Assembly (NCBI GenBank): GCA_010015745.1
Contig: ML978222.1
Location: 124,001 to 188,000, forward strand
Source of the DNA: Setomelanomma holmii
Taxonomy: Eukaryota; Ascomycota; Dothideomycetes; Pleosporales; Phaeosphaeriaceae
Direction: 5' to 3'
DNA length: 64,000 bases
Shown here: positions 11,150 through 22,955 of the stretch, piece by piece
How the letters are laid out: each line of letters opens with the position of its first letter
Numbering within the stretch: the first letter of the stretch is position 1
Notes under the pieces: model-generated
Databases searched by the model: none
What the model saw: the letters and a program-made list of their open reading frames with translations, nothing else
Told to the model about the DNA's origin: nothing
Position numbers and translations under genes: made by a program

Positions 11150-11526
11150 CTATTGAACCAAATGTTCGCCTAGGTACACCGAGATCTTCTTGCTTTCCAG
11201 GGCGCAGAAGCTGCACGGGCACTCCACGTAGTGCGTATGTACACCATTGATTTCCTCGCACAATCGCTTGCAATCATCGCACACAAATTGTAGCACGGGA
11301 GGGCATTCGGTTGACCCTTCTTTCGATGCACATCGATAGCAGGTGCATGTTGGAGGTAGCCATCCTTGAGATATTTGTCCGCAAAGAGTACAGGGCTCAC
11401 AATCCCGGTACGTTCTCAGTCGTGCGTTATGGCGCACACAGATTATGCCTCGGGGATCTCGAGACAGAGGTTTTGAGGCTTTCGGATGCAAGTTTTGGCT
11501 GCGCAAAGGTGGGCAGCCGCATCTGA
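11150..11526 (-). CDS. Possible small Cys-rich protein (3' exon)
   Basis: A leftward frame contains 16 cysteines in about 124 codons, with CxC and CxxC spacings (CGCPPLR, CEPCTLCGQ, CTCYRCAS, CDDCKRLC, CPCSFCALE), ending at 11150. Such density is unusual for noncoding DNA and suggests metal-binding knuckles. The first Cys-rich codon follows a good acceptor (TTATTTTCAG), but I found no matching donor and start codon. The open frame extends into the 3' end of the beta-lactamase-like gene, which is unlikely to be real coding. It could be a genuine exon or a decayed relative of the Cys-rich genes at 28.7-31.2 kb. Confidence 0.3.
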
Positions 11527-11697
11527 AAATAACCCACGAGCTGGTAAAAGAAGGCTGTACAATGCTGGACGAGCTGAAATCTAGAATACGCGGCCCAGGA
11601 AGCAGACATATACACAGCCTCTGCAAGGTGTATGATTTATACTTTGAGATCCAATTCTGATGCTCTTCACGCAATCCCGATGTCTGCACAGAACCTC

Positions 11698-13023
11698 TTA
11701 ACAGCACTCTGCTGAACAGCAGCCTCCTACCCCTAATCCTAATGAACAACAGGAATAGCCTGGAGAACAACAACAGCCCGATCCACTTAGACAACTACAA
11801 CTCGCCGTACCCGGGCCATTAGAATCCAGAAACTGATTGACAGACTGTACAAGCACACTTTCTACCAGACTCGTATTGAAATCGCGCGTGTTGAGCACGA
11901 CAGCAACATCCAGCCCATCACATTGCCGCGACCAAACCCACGTGTAAGCTCCCGCCATGCTCCCACTTCTCGAATACCCAGGTGCGCGTCCGTCGCTCCA
12001 GCCCCACACTGGGTACAAGCTCACAGTCTTTGTGAGGGTAGCGGCGCTGGCGGCAAGAGCTGCTCCGCCCATGTCGCTTTCCTTGTATATGCCATCACCG
12101 CCGTAAACAAATGGCACGGTAACGTTACTCAAAGGATCCAGTGCTGACGGTCCGGATCCTGGGTCGACCTGCTGGACGTGGTCGCTGGTATGGTATTCGG
12201 CACTTGTGCGCCACATACGGACGTCTAGGTCGTGGGGTTCAAGCACAGCGGAGGATAGGTAAGTGTAGTAGTCGGGAGCGCTGGTGATGTTCTGAACAAG
12301 ATAGCTGAGTAGCAAGTAGCCATAGTTGGAGTACACGAACGGGTTTGCTGTCCCGGGAGTGTAGTCGAGCATTTGTTGCAGCTTCCACTCTATGATGTCG
12401 CGTTCACTGGCGGGTCGCGTGCCATGGCTCGTTTCGAGAGATATATTGCGCATCATATACACGGGATCGCCACTAATCGATCGGTCGTCTCCACCTTCGT
12501 GCTCTAAGAGATTCTGTACGGTGATATTGAAGACACGTGGATCCTTGGCCGAAGTGTATCCAAGGCGGCTGTACACTGGTGTGTTGCTTAACAGCTTTCC
12601 TGAGGCCAGGAGGGACTGTACGGCAGCAACACAATAGATCTTGCTGACACTGGCGAGGAGGAAGACATCGTCTGGCTGGGTATTGAGAGCTTCATTAGTA
12701 TTCCAATCGAAGGCGTAGTTCAGCAGCTGGTTTCCACCTCTGGCGATACTTAGTTGTGATTGCGTGATGTTGTTTGGAGACATGAAACCAGCCATCAGAT
12801 CCGTAGCAAACACATGGGTCGCATTGTTGTTGGGGAAGCCGTTGAGACTGCCCTGGGTCCAGCGGTACCACGGGTTGCCATTATCGAAGGAAACCTGATG
12901 AGATTCTGCTGCAGAATCTTGTGCAAATCGCAGATGCTGAAGAAGAGGGACTTGTGAAGAAGAGAGGGATGTGGACAAGCACGTCGAAAGAACCGGGGCT
13001 ATCGTCCATAATAGGCTGACCAT
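11698..13023 (-). CDS. Secreted serine beta-lactamase-fold protein with Cys-rich tail
   Basis: A single exon of 441 residues from the ATG at 13023. The N-terminus is a hydrophobic secretion signal (VSLLWTIAPVLSTCLS). The class C beta-lactamase / penicillin-binding fold is indicated by SVSK (S125, K128), the Ser-x-x-Lys nucleophile pair, and by YSN at 231-233, the second catalytic motif. Many N-glycosylation sequons fit an extracellular protein. Fungal members are mostly uncharacterised hydrolases (esterase, transacylase or peptidase-like), so antibiotic hydrolysis should not be assumed. The odd feature is the last 33 residues, which hold 11 cysteines in CxC, CCC and CC clusters. This tail is not part of the usual fold. 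Confidence 0.85.
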   Translation of the reverse strand: MVSLLWTIAPVLSTCLSTSLSSSQVPLLQHLRFAQDSAAESHQVSFDNGNPWYRWTQGSLNGFPNNNATHVFATDLMAGFMSPNNITQSQLSIARGGNQLLNYAFDWNTNEALNTQPDDVFLLASVSKIYCVAAVQSLLASGKLLSNTPVYSRLGYTSAKDPRVFNITVQNLLEHEGGDDRSISGDPVYMMRNISLETSHGTRPASERDIIEWKLQQMLDYTPGTANPFVYSNYGYLLLSYLVQNITSAPDYYTYLSSAVLEPHDLDVRMWRTSAEYHTSDHVQQVDPGSGPSALDPLSNVTVPFVYGGDGIYKESDMGGAALAASAATLTKTVSLYPVWGWSDGRAPGYSRSGSMAGAYTWVWSRQCDGLDVAVVLNTRDFNTSLVESVLVQSVNQFLDSNGPGTASCSCLSGSGCCCSPGYSCCSLGLGVGGCCSAECC

Positions 13024-14662
13024 GACTATTTTGGCGGATTAAAGAACGCAAAGTGGGTGCAAAATGATGATAATACAAAATGAGCAGACCGAGTACATGT
13101 AAACACTTGTAAGTGTCAGAAAAGTGCCAGAAGCGCCACCTGCAGGAGAAGAGCTGAGATTCACTCCATCGCATGTTGCTGTCAGGTATATCAGCCGCAC
13201 TACAGCTCCAATGAGTTTTTATCGAGCTGGACTGGCTCAAGCTCGTTCTCATGGCCGAGATGATTGGTTGGGCATGAATACCTTGTATTGTGGCAGTTTT
13301 AGTACACTCGGTACACGCTAGGTCAACGGGAATGAGCGTGTGGCGGACCATCTGCATTGCCTTTTCCTTAGGCCAGCTGTCCACAATGCGCCCTGCCATA
13401 CCATGAAACTTGTAAAATCAAGCGCATAAGTCCTCATTTCATAGGCAAACCCCACGTGATATGCATGCAATGCTACATTTAACTTCGGTTGTATCTGAAA
13501 ATGTACGTGGATGATGTCATCAATACGCTAACCACCTGCAAGACCTCGCAAGCAAAACTCCAACATATTGACTTCAGCTCTGTGCAATGCAAGCCCAATC
13601 GAGACCTTCAGCTATCTTGCGGCCGGACAGTCGTTCAGGATGATGTAGGGCCCAAAATATGTTATCGCTATGGTTAAGGCGCTCCCACTAAGTCCTTCTT
13701 GCCCGGCATTTCACGCCAGGATGGAGTACGACAGCAAAAGAAGCTGCTATCGCGTCAAAGAATGATTCGACGCCGCGCTTCCCAATACTTTGTGAGGCCA
13801 CTTACGCTAACGAGAGTTTCGCCCAGAACCTGCAACGACGGCGACAATGCAACTTCCCCGGGCATGCCGATGAGAAAAAAGCTAAAGAAGCTCATGTCGC
13901 TTACCTCGCTCTACCTCTTTGTCTGTGCGCGAACGCTGTGTAGCTGTATCGAGAGAAGAGAGTAGGGTCAATGATTGAACCACACTCGCAGGAAGTCGGT
14001 CTAAACCTTGTGAAAATAACAAGACCTCAACTCCAAGCTGTCTTTGATTCCTTCCTTGGGACAGGAAAACTAGAGCTTTGTGTGCTTACAACTCATTGGC
14101 ATCGAGATAGTTTATCAAAAACATAGCGCTTGTTATCAGCAGGCGCTTTTGCAAGTCCCGATGACAAGAATATTTGGACGACATACGCAGAGCATGACTC
14201 AGCAGTACTGTAATCACGTCAAAGAGAAAGTCTCAATGATTTGCATCCCATTGAGTAGGGTAGCAAGTTTTCTAAATGTTGCAGGGAGCAAACAAGATTT
14301 TGGGTAGTTCGTACCTGATGCAACATTCGGGTCAATTGGTACGGTGAGCGCAAGCATGGTCATGATCAGTTAATATGCCACGCTGAATAGTACTAATACA
14401 CAAACGCCTCAACCAAACCGGGATGACCCAACGATCCAACTCGGAACGCCAAAGGAGACTGCCATGGGCAGATGACCCAACCAAGAGCCGGCCGTTGCAT
14501 GCTTTAAGTTTTTCAGAGTGGTATGCAGTATCCAAACCGACGCCGCTTCGCCAAAATGAAAATCGCTCGGTATGCCAAACCAATCGCAAACATGGTAAAG
14601 AACAGAAGAGAAGGTCATCAAAAGGCCTAACGTCCTACAAGGCCCTGTCAGCAAGAGTGTTC
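13024..14662. other. Long intergenic region, nothing firmly recognised
   Basis: About 1.6 kb of short, unrelated open frames. A CACGTG E-box lies near 13452. It includes the promoter of the beta-lactamase-like gene and the 3' flank of the kinesin gene. I see no tRNA, repeat or decayed gene. Confidence 0.45.
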
Positions 14663-17600
14663 TCATCGCCAGACACTCTTAGTACCAGGCGCAAGACTGC
14701 CTCTGCTGCTAGTTGAACCGTTGCTACTGATCCTGACTGGTGCCCTGTTCAAACCTGCAGCAGGTTCTCGAGGTCGATCCTCTCCCGTGATGGCCATCGT
14801 GGTTCGCCTCGCACCAGCCTTCATAATGGGAGTCGTCCGCGGACTAAGCACGCTGTTCTTCCAATCGGCATCGTGATTGTTCTTGACCATGCGACGCGCC
14901 GCACTCGCTGAGAACATGGAATTCTCGTTTGGCGGACTACAGGATGTTGCTGTTGGACTACGACGGCGATGCGCGCGACTGACAGGAACAGCAGCGCCTG
15001 AGTTTGTTGATGATCGACGTTTGAGGGCAGAGCCGATCTTTCGTGCATCTGAACCGGTCCACTGCTCTCCTTCTGAGCCTGATGAATTGCCGGCTTTCTC
15101 GGGAGATGACGCGCTTTCGACGATACTCAGCGAGGACTTGCGCACCGTGTTATTGCCAATTTCGCGCAGAGGCGAGGTGTTGTCTGAGTCAGAGCTGAAA
15201 GTGTGCATCGTCGGAGGAGCGGGCGAGCCATCCGACTTCTTTGATAATGCTCCCAAAGCGAAGCGGCCCGATCGCTTGAGGTCCACGGATGCCTTTGGTG
15301 GCGAAGGTATTGGCGAGGACCCGCTCTGTTCGGTCATGGGTGCAGTGATGGGCGCAGAGAAGGTGGGTGTCGGTATTTCTATCGATGAGTTCGTAGGTGT
15401 CATCTCGACGTGTTCGGGTGTCTTCTGGAACTCTGCAAGAGTACCATTCTCCGTGTCGTCACGCCAGCGAACGCCACGCTTGGCCTTGGAGGGTGACTTC
15501 TTCTTCATTGGAGAGAATTGAACGCCTTTCTTGACCGCAGCCATCTTTCTGCGACGTGGCGACGCCTTCATGGGCGAAGATGTCAGATGCGACGCTTCCG
15601 CTAAACTAGGCATAGTCAACGGTCGCATTGGCGACGGCGCCATGATGTTGACCGGCTTTCGCCTCTTGGGCGTGCCTCTGTGTGTGGGTGCGAAGAACTC
15701 GGTGACAGGAAGTCCACCATCTGGCCGAATCGCCTGGGAAGTGGCATTGGTGCACGAGTTCATGATCTTGGTGATCAATTTTCGTGCGGTCTCTACAGCC
15801 TCGGTCTCGCTCAGTTGTGTGATTTGACTGAGGATCGTCACCGTCTCGATATGCGCTTGTACCAAAATCTGCACAATTGCGGCATCACCACCCTTGTCCT
15901 GCTCCAAAAGCGCGTTGACAATCTCCCGATCGGCGCTGGCTTTTAGCAATTCGTACTCCCGATTGAGGTTGCCCGAGTCGTGACTGTCGTTGGAGCCATC
16001 AATTTCCGCTATGCCCTTCAGTCCAACGTTCAGGGCAGTGTCCATCTTGCTGGTCCAATTGCTTCGCTCCAGTCGTCGATGGCAGTGTTGCCGTGTTTGT
16101 TCGAGCTCCGCTGATATACCTACTGCTGTGTCCCGCATGGCGGTGATTTGCGATGGCATCTCTTCGCTCTCGCGAACGTCCTTAACATTGTCGAAAGCAG
16201 CAATCCAGGAGGAGATGAGGGAGATGCGCTTCTCTGCCTGTTTCAGAGTCCTCATCATGTTTAGGCGGTCCTTTCGCTCGGGCTCGGAATCTGCGTATGC
16301 CTGGCGTAGGCGAATGAAGGCATCCCGCAAAACGCTATCCTTCTTCTCTGTCTGCTTCTGGTATTTGACGAAAGCGCTGCCTTCAGAGTCTGTCTGCTTC
16401 TTCATCAACTCGTCAATGAGGGCTCGCTGCTCGTCAATCTTCTTGAGGTAGTCTTTGACGTGGCGATTTACGTTGAACACGTTCTTGGTGACCTTTGTCT
16501 GGATGTTCTTCGCTCGATTTGCATATCGCAGCGTGTTCTGTGTCTCATCGAAATGCGCACTGGAAGGACTGACGCACACAATCATGACCGTCTTGCAATT
16601 GCCTCCAAGGGAGAACTTCAGTAACCGTGTGAGTTTCGAATTACGGTAAGGGACGTGATTTCGCTTTCGTGGGTCGCAAAGCGCATTGATGCAGCTTCCA
16701 AGGGCCAGTAGCGATTTGTTGATATTGGCGCCCTCGATCAGGCGCTCTCCTCTATTCTTTGTGGCACTAGCACGTTCACTGCCTGCCAAATCGATAATGC
16801 TGAGAGTCGCCATTGTGTGGGGTTCATTCACGGAAGCGTTTCGGTCTTTTGACGAGACATTGATCTGGAGGACGGCATGCGATCGAGAAGAAGTTGCGTT
16901 GGCTTCAGTCGGTGACATCGTTCGGTATTCGTTACCACGGACTATAATATCCATGACTTCTTGAACCTGAACAACATTAGCCTGTCCGCGTCATACGGGT
17001 CGGTTCGATGCTCACATTCTGTGGCCGGTGACTGGAGAGGCCTGCCACTGAGACGGCCTGATGGGCGTCCTCGCGTAGCATGAGCGTTGTCTTGCTTCCG
17101 CCTTCTACCAGCAGATCGCGAATGGTCTCGTTGTAGATCTCGAGGTAGGACAGTGTGATTTCGGTGACTCTAGTTTCCTGGACTTCCTGTATCTTCTCGA
17201 ATAGTTCTTGCATGGTCATGAAGATGATGCCTGGTGCTTGCGCCGTTCCACTTTCGCTAGTCAGCATATGCTAAGCCCATTCACTGTCTGCGACCTACGT
17301 GATTGTATGTGTCTTTCCGCAGCCTGTAGCGCCATATGCGAAGACAGTCGCATTGTACCCGTCCAGCACGCTGTCCAGCAGAGGCTTGGTTGTCGCTTCG
17401 TATACATCGCCTTGTGTGGTTGTTTCATCGAAGACGCGGTCGAACGCGAATGTTTGATCCTTCACGCGCTTGCCTTGCGGGCCAGTCGTTGATCGTGTGA
17501 ACCGGTGTATGGGGTTGTCTTCTGGAGGGTCGAAGATTCTAGGGCATGTCAGCTTCTATGATGTGCACGGCTGCAGAAGCCTCCTTACAAGCATTTCTCG

Positions 17601-17785
17601 TCAAGCACCTTGATGACAGGCTTGATGCCCTTCGAGCTCAGCTTTGGCGTGGGTGCAGCAGCCAGAGAACCATCTCCCAAGAACAATTGTTGGTCGTCGC
17701 ATTTCGACAGTTGCGCTGCTTCTCGTATGGTGAACGGGCGGACTCGCACGGTAACGGAGATGGACGACGCGCCATCGGAGGCCAT
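14663..17785 (-). CDS. KIP3: Kinesin-8 motor protein (Kip3/Klp5-6 type)
   Basis: Four exons read leftward: 17785-17589, 17538-17299, 17256-17016 and 16966-14663; introns 50, 42 and 49 nt; 993 residues. The motor domain is N-terminal: VTVRVRPF, VLDEKCLIFDPPEDNP, P-loop GATGCGKT (about 134-141), switch I SSRSH (about 252) and switch II DLAGSE (about 284). The neck segment YANRAKNIQTKVTKNV, then FNVNRHVKDYL, is characteristic of fungal kinesin-8, a plus-end-directed microtubule depolymerase that controls spindle and microtubule length. Predicted helical segments follow to about residue 560, then a long Ser/Pro/basic tail suited to microtubule binding. The start gives the normal short leader before the motor. 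Confidence 0.95.
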
Positions 17786-18541
17786 TGTTGCGCTGGCGAA
17801 GGTGTCGAGAAGTGAAGTAATGCGCAGCGCAGCCTCCAGATATCGAAAATGTGGAGCCCGTAAGCGAGAGTCTATCGTTGCGTCTGGTGTTGCGAGTGAC
17901 GATGCATCACACTCGGAGTTCAATGTTTGGGCGCACGAGCCTCCCACAACAGACCGGGATCTGCAGACGGCAACCGGGACCCTGACGCCAAGCACGTGAT
18001 GCGACCATTGCAGCCATTCCCCCACATCTGAGACGTGTCGGCTCGTGTCTTGGCCGCACCCGATACATTGTTCCGTGCCAATATGGTGCCATGTCGTTCA
18101 CTCTATCTCAACCAGGTTGATGCTGGTGAGTGTGCAGTAGGACGCCATTGCTGTGGTCCAGACCCTCTACTACCCGCTGCCAACGCCTGGTGGGTGGGAG
18201 CATCATCGAAGTCACTTTGCGTGCATGCAACAGGTTTCAGCTTGCGCTGCTTTGACTCGATAGCCCATTGATTACTTGGATCAATATGTGCCAATGTCAG
18301 AGTCGCAACATCACAGCAATAAAGACACACAAAGTAATGGATGCGTCCATCCCATTGAATCAGCAACTCAAAAAACTATCAACAGAAAATTCCTCATCAG
18401 AAACATGATCCGCACTCCAAGCCTCATCAGCACCGTCTCCAGACCAGTCCGTCCTGGATATCCACTTTCCACTCATAAGGTGCGATGACACCCGTAGAGT
18501 TACGCGCACTGCACCACAATCGCAACCACAGACTAGCCAAT
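17786..18541. other. Intergenic; kinesin promoter region
   Basis: It contains a CACGTG palindrome near 17992, about 205 bp upstream of the kinesin start. Open frames continue upstream of that start but lose motor similarity at once. Nothing else is recognised. Confidence 0.45.
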
Positions 18542-19275
18542 CTAGGAGCTCTTGCACTTCTGCCACTGAACGTACACAACTTGGGTGAACTTGAGATCAG
18601 TCGAGTCGGTCGTGAGCAGACCAGTGGCTGTCGCGTTGGAGCTCGCGAGGCGGACTTGAGAGTTGATGTTAAGCATACCCGTGGTGCCGCAAGGAGACCA
18701 GACGATGGAGGTGGAGTCGGCCTCGTCGTGCTTGAGGTAGTCGCCGTTGGCAGGGCCAACGAAGTCGTACTCGGTGGAGGTCTGTATATTGTGTCAGATT
18801 GTGACATATGCTTTGAGATCGGCGTAGAGCTACGTACCTGATCAGTCTGGCCAGAGAAGTAGTAGGTGGACTTGAGGGTGCCAGTGACACCCTTCTGGAT
18901 GGCTGAGTAGCCACGGTAGTCGGCAGACAGGATGGAGTATTGAAAGCCTCCGGGATACTGGATATCGACGTTGAGCTGGCAATTCTTGCGCTGCTCAGTA
19001 ACGGCAATTCCAGGGCCGATGGACGCGATGTAGGAGTCGAAGATGAGGGTGACGATGGTACGGTCCGCGGAGATTTGGGAGCTCATGCTTCCCTGGGGAC
19101 ATCCAGTGCCACCATAAGTAACACCTCGGATCGTGACCTGTGGAGGGATTAGTCATTGTCAGATCCATGTCCTGACCGGAGAACGTACCTGACCAGCTGG
19201 TGGAGGGTCACCAAGCTCCTGTCCGGGAAGGACGGCCGCGGTGGCGAGAAGGGGGAAAGCAAGAAGCCACTTCAT
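18542..19275 (-). CDS. Secreted DUF4360 protein
   Basis: Three exons read leftward: 19275-19189, 19137-18838 and 18781-18542, encoding 208 residues; introns 51 and 56 nt, both opening GTACGT. The first exon encodes a signal peptide (MKWLLAFPLLATAAVLPGQ). The mature part shows DUF4360 features: VTIRGVTYGGTGCPQGS, RTIVTLIFDSYIASIGPG, RKNCQLNVDIQYPGGF and a C-terminus ending WQKCKSS with paired cysteines. The family is secreted, about 200 residues, found in fungi and some bacteria, and has no established function. All exon phases are zero and the length is typical, so the model is secure. Confidence 0.9.
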
Positions 19276-20704
19276 TTTGAGTAAGTTGAGACGAGGATTG
19301 TGATCCGAAGATGCGGAAGATATAGATCTGAAGTGAGTGTTGTAGTGAAGACCGAGAGTGGAAGCTGGATGATGATCTTTTCGAGGGCATATCGACCAGG
19401 TTATATACCAGTCCATCGGCAGCATGCACTTTGCTTCTGGCGACTCACCCACTGGGACGGCAGCACCATCACCATCCACTCAATCACCTGGCCCAGTCTG
19501 ATAGCGACTGCCAAGAGCCAGTAGCAATATCGAGTACGGCTGGACCGGCGGGCCGCTCGTGCTCATAGGTCCAGAACAACATGTACTGCTCAGGTGAGTT
19601 CGTGTTTCCGACGAGCTTCACAGCGAGGTTTTTGCAGTGGCGTCTGAAGCTTGCCTCAGCACTGAGTGCCAATATATGGGGTACGTGATAGCGTTCGCTT
19701 TTGTCGCGACAGAGCCGTGCTGAACGTGCGGTGTTAATCCAAATCAGGATGCTGAAGCAGCTTCATATCGAGAGTCCAGGTCGAGAAGCGAGTAGATCCC
19801 GGGCGAATATGCCGTGTAGTCACTATCAATCTGGTCTGCCATCCACTCTACCCGGATTGTGACGAGTAGGGAAAGTGTCGAGCACCGCATGCCAATGCTC
19901 GTGTGATTCCATAGAGACTCCGACTAGTAGATACGAAACGCAGCCTCGGGCTCTCGCTGCCTGCATTGATCTCCTCCATCAGATGATCGCCAACCACCCG
20001 GTTCTTTCGTGGACAAGCAACCGGCAGTGTCGCCTGTGAATGGTATCCGACTTCCTCGTGGGCCAGCATGGTCTGTCTATATTGGAGTTGAATTGGATAA
20101 ATCTATTTCTCTGGGGTACCGAGCCTAGAATAGCAACACAGGGCCTAGATGCTGGAAAGCACCTTCATGGGATAGCGAGAGCAAGTCCACTGTGTAAGTG
20201 ACATTCATCTATGGTCCCGTATGCAATGCATCGGTAGAATATTGCGGAAGCGAGTGCTGAAAATAGAGCCTCACCGACAAGAAGACTTTCGTGATGGTAG
20301 ACATCGAGGTTGTCCCTTGTCGTAGATCTCGAAACGGCATGCAGACATTGCGGGTAGATTAACCTTATATTAAAGCTTGTCACTCCATCGTGGCTCGAGA
20401 CCCTGCGATAATATCCATAAGCGAGACCGATTTCCTGCAAGGGTAGGTACTGGTCCTCAAGACTAGAGACAAAAATAAACTCTCGGGCTGTAGTCACGGT
20501 GTTTTCGCTGTACCTGGTGATTGGAGAAGCGCGCCACTGAGAGCAAGTTATCGTGAGGAGTCCAGACTCTTAGTCTGCCGGCTTGTGAGTGCTTTGAGTA
20601 CGACCGACGTCGAAGATTTCAAGCGGAATAAATTGGCGATTGATTACGGATATCGTGTATCTGGGGCGCGATACGAAAATCGTGCGAGCATTGACTTGGC
20701 GACA
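19276..20704. other. Intergenic, no convincing gene
   Basis: About 1.4 kb holding the DUF4360 promoter and several short frames without motifs. One frame is open into the small putative gene that follows from about 20522, but without an ATG. Confidence 0.4.
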
Positions 20705-20940
20705 ATGGATGCTGAGCTGAAGAAGGAAAGACGTTGTGGAACTGCCAACCTGCGGATGCATTGGGGATTCCCCGTCAAGGAACGAAGACTGTCGCTCCTC
20801 CACGATAAAGAGCTGAGGCGAGAAGAAAACTGCAGCAGGTGAGTACGTGAGAACTGAGCTAATTGCGCTGACAAGACCGCAGGAAATATGCAGCCGATTA
20901 TCGCGCTGCAGCACTCCGGATGTTTGCGAAGCGACTGTGA
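20705..20940 (+). CDS. Possible small spliced hypothetical gene
   Basis: From the ATG at 20705 a basic, Arg/Lys-rich frame runs to a strong donor at 20839 (GTGAGTACG) and resumes after an acceptor at 20882 (GCTGACAAGACCGCAG, 44-nt intron). The spliced frame stays open, joining REENCSR to KYAADYRAAALRMFAKRL before TGA at 20938-20940. The product would be 63 residues, longer if an upstream exon exists. No family is recognised. The support is only the splice signals and the coding character of the second exon. An opposite-strand open frame covers the same DNA, so this may be chance. Confidence 0.3.
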
Positions 20941-21614
20941 TGCACTGCGCGCTCGAAGGCGAGCTCTTCCCACTGTTCGACTCGTTACGTGACAGATCCA
21001 CGACCTGTTCAAAAGCATGAGCGTCTCTCAGTGGTATAGAAATCGAATTCAAGATGCGCATATCTTCCAGGAAGATCCTAGGTCGGGTGATCCTTCCAGG
21101 TCATGAAGGCTCGATCTTTCTTGAAGACGACCCTGGACAAGCACTGCCTGGGTAAAGGTATGCTGGCAGGGAGTAGTCAGCGAGACTGCGGCCGTGGTGT
21201 TTGAGATTGAGATTTTGGAACTCATGACAACCATGAAGGAATGCAAATTGGCGATGTCCAAAAGCGAAACCCGTCGCGAAAAGCAAGGCGAAGTCGAGAT
21301 TTGCGCAGCTATGTTCGTATGCGCCGCAAATCCTACGAGGCAGCCGCGCCCCTCCAACCCCGCCACACCGTGGCTGAAGCCCGATTTGTCAGTCGCGATG
21401 ATGGCGTCAGAGACATGCATGTCACAATTGCGGCGAATCTCAAATCGCCAACTCACATAATACCAACTCTTTTTCTCTCACATCCTCTCATACCATATTA
21501 CAAGCCCATTTCAGCTTCACAACCCAATCAACTTACCACAACCGACCCCGGGAAATCTTCTTCAAACTGAAGGTCCTCCCCACCCTCCTCCTCGCCTTCC
21601 TCACCTACCTCTCC
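20941..21614. other. Intergenic; pyrimidine-rich leader of the MsrA gene
   Basis: The last 150 bases (from about 21460) are rich in C and T (ctctttttctctcacatcct), typical of the 5' leader of an expressed fungal gene. The rest shows nothing clear. Confidence 0.45.
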
Positions 21615-22275
21615 ATGTCCTTCCTGACCAAGCTCTTCCGCCCCTTCACAACAACAACCATGTCCAACGCGCCCGCAACACCCATCAACGTGCCCGCCGG
21701 TGCGCACACCGCCACCGTCGCCGCAGGCTGTTTCTGGGGCGTCGAGCACATGTACCGGCGCGCGTTTGAGAAGAAAGGACTGTATGATGCGCGCGTGGGT
21801 TATATCGGTGGAGATTCGGACAATCCGAGTTATCGCGCTGTGTGTAGTGGACGGACGGGTCGTAAGTAATCATTTTATCCGCGAGCAATGGCGTTGGGAT
21901 GGTGAGCTGATTATTGGGTGAATAGATGCGGAAGCCCTACAAGTAACATACGACCCGCAACAAATCTCCTACCGCACTCTCATCGAATTCTTCTACAAAA
22001 TGCATGACCCGACCACCGCGAACCGACAGGGCCCAGACACAGGTAGCCAGTACCGCAGCGCGATATTCTACCACAATGCTGAGCAGGAGAAGGAAGCGCG
22101 GGAAATTACCAAGAAGGTGAATGAGCAGTGGTGGAAGGGCGGTGTGGTTACAGAGATATTGCCTGCGGGACAGTGGTGGGATGCGGAGCAGTATCATCAG
22201 TTGTATTTGGATAATAACCCGGGTGGGTATGAGTGCCCGAGTCACTTTCTGAGGAAGTTTGCGGATTTGCAGTAG
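21615..22275 (+). CDS. MXR1: Peptide methionine (S)-S-oxide reductase (MsrA)
   Basis: Exons 21615-21861 and 21926-22275 (intron 64 nt) encode 198 residues. The catalytic motif GCFWGVEH is present (Cys 39), followed by GYIGG, ALQVTYDPQQISYRTLIEFF, the MsrA substrate motif MHDPTTANRQGPDTGSQYRS, and a C-terminal GYECPSHF whose Cys may resolve the catalytic sulfenic acid. The enzyme reduces methionine-S-sulfoxide in proteins, using thioredoxin, and protects against oxidants. Two in-frame starts exist, at 21615 and 21660. The longer form adds a short basic, Thr-rich leader that could direct part of the product to mitochondria. Confidence 0.95.
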
Positions 22276-22397
22276 AGTAGCTTTCTGTGGATTGAATGCA
22301 TGCAATGTCAATGTGCAGTTTGAAAGTTCGTGGTCATTTATTCATTGTAATATGCTCAGCGCAGCTGTTATATTTAGGCTTACACTAAATGCAATAT

Positions 22398-22955
22398 CTA
22401 CGAAGGTGGCATGGTCTCAAAGGTCTGCGCAACCTCCTTCTCCCATGGGAGCCTTGCCTTTCCGTAAATCTCAGCCGCGGGCTGGAATCCAGCACCTGGC
22501 GTGCTGCCGAGCAGACCAGTGCGAAGGACAATCTTGTCGTCACCAAGAGCCTCCTGCTGGTGGTATACGTGGGTTGTGCAGTTCTTGCAGTAGTACTAGA
22601 TGATTGTTAGTAGTTGTTCAAGAATTACTTGGTGGTATGTGTCGGTTGTACTTACGCAGTGGACACCCTTGCCAGAGTCGCCCTTGTAGGTGTACTTTCC
22701 GAGATCCTTGCCCTTTGTGATGTTCAAGGCGGAAACTGGGATGATCTGGTTGAGCGTGTAGGGTGCGCCGGAAAGATACTTGCAGGTGTCGCAATGGCTG
22801 TAAATCGGTCAGAGTCGTACTCAATTGACCAAAACCTCCTAGTTTGGTCACGCGAGATTGGCTACCCACCACAAGATGTGACCTTGCTGGTCCTTGTTCA
22901 GCTCAGCAGTCCATTCCGTGGCTCCGCAGTGGCAGTGTCCGTTGAAAGTCGACAT
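22398..22955 (-). CDS. GFA/CENP-V domain zinc protein
   Basis: Three exons read leftward: 22955-22870, 22797-22656 and 22595-22398; introns 72 and 60 nt; 141 residues. The sequence begins MSTFNGHCHCGATEW and continues across the first junction to CHCDTCKYLSGAPY, then YYCKNCTTHVYH. These CxC, CxxC and CxxC cysteines are the zinc-binding pattern of the GFA (glutathione-dependent formaldehyde-activating) fold. The family includes Gfa enzymes that make S-hydroxymethylglutathione and many fungal proteins of unknown substrate. It is convergent with MsrA, 122 bp apart. Confidence 0.93.

Noticed and set aside
12881..13399. A 172-codon minus-strand frame overlapping the start of the beta-lactamase-like gene
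   Set aside because: It overlaps the signal peptide region in another frame and lacks any family features.
14877..15521. A 214-codon plus-strand frame within the kinesin tail
   Set aside because: It mirrors the Ser/Pro-rich tail of the kinesin on the other strand; no motif, no splice signals.
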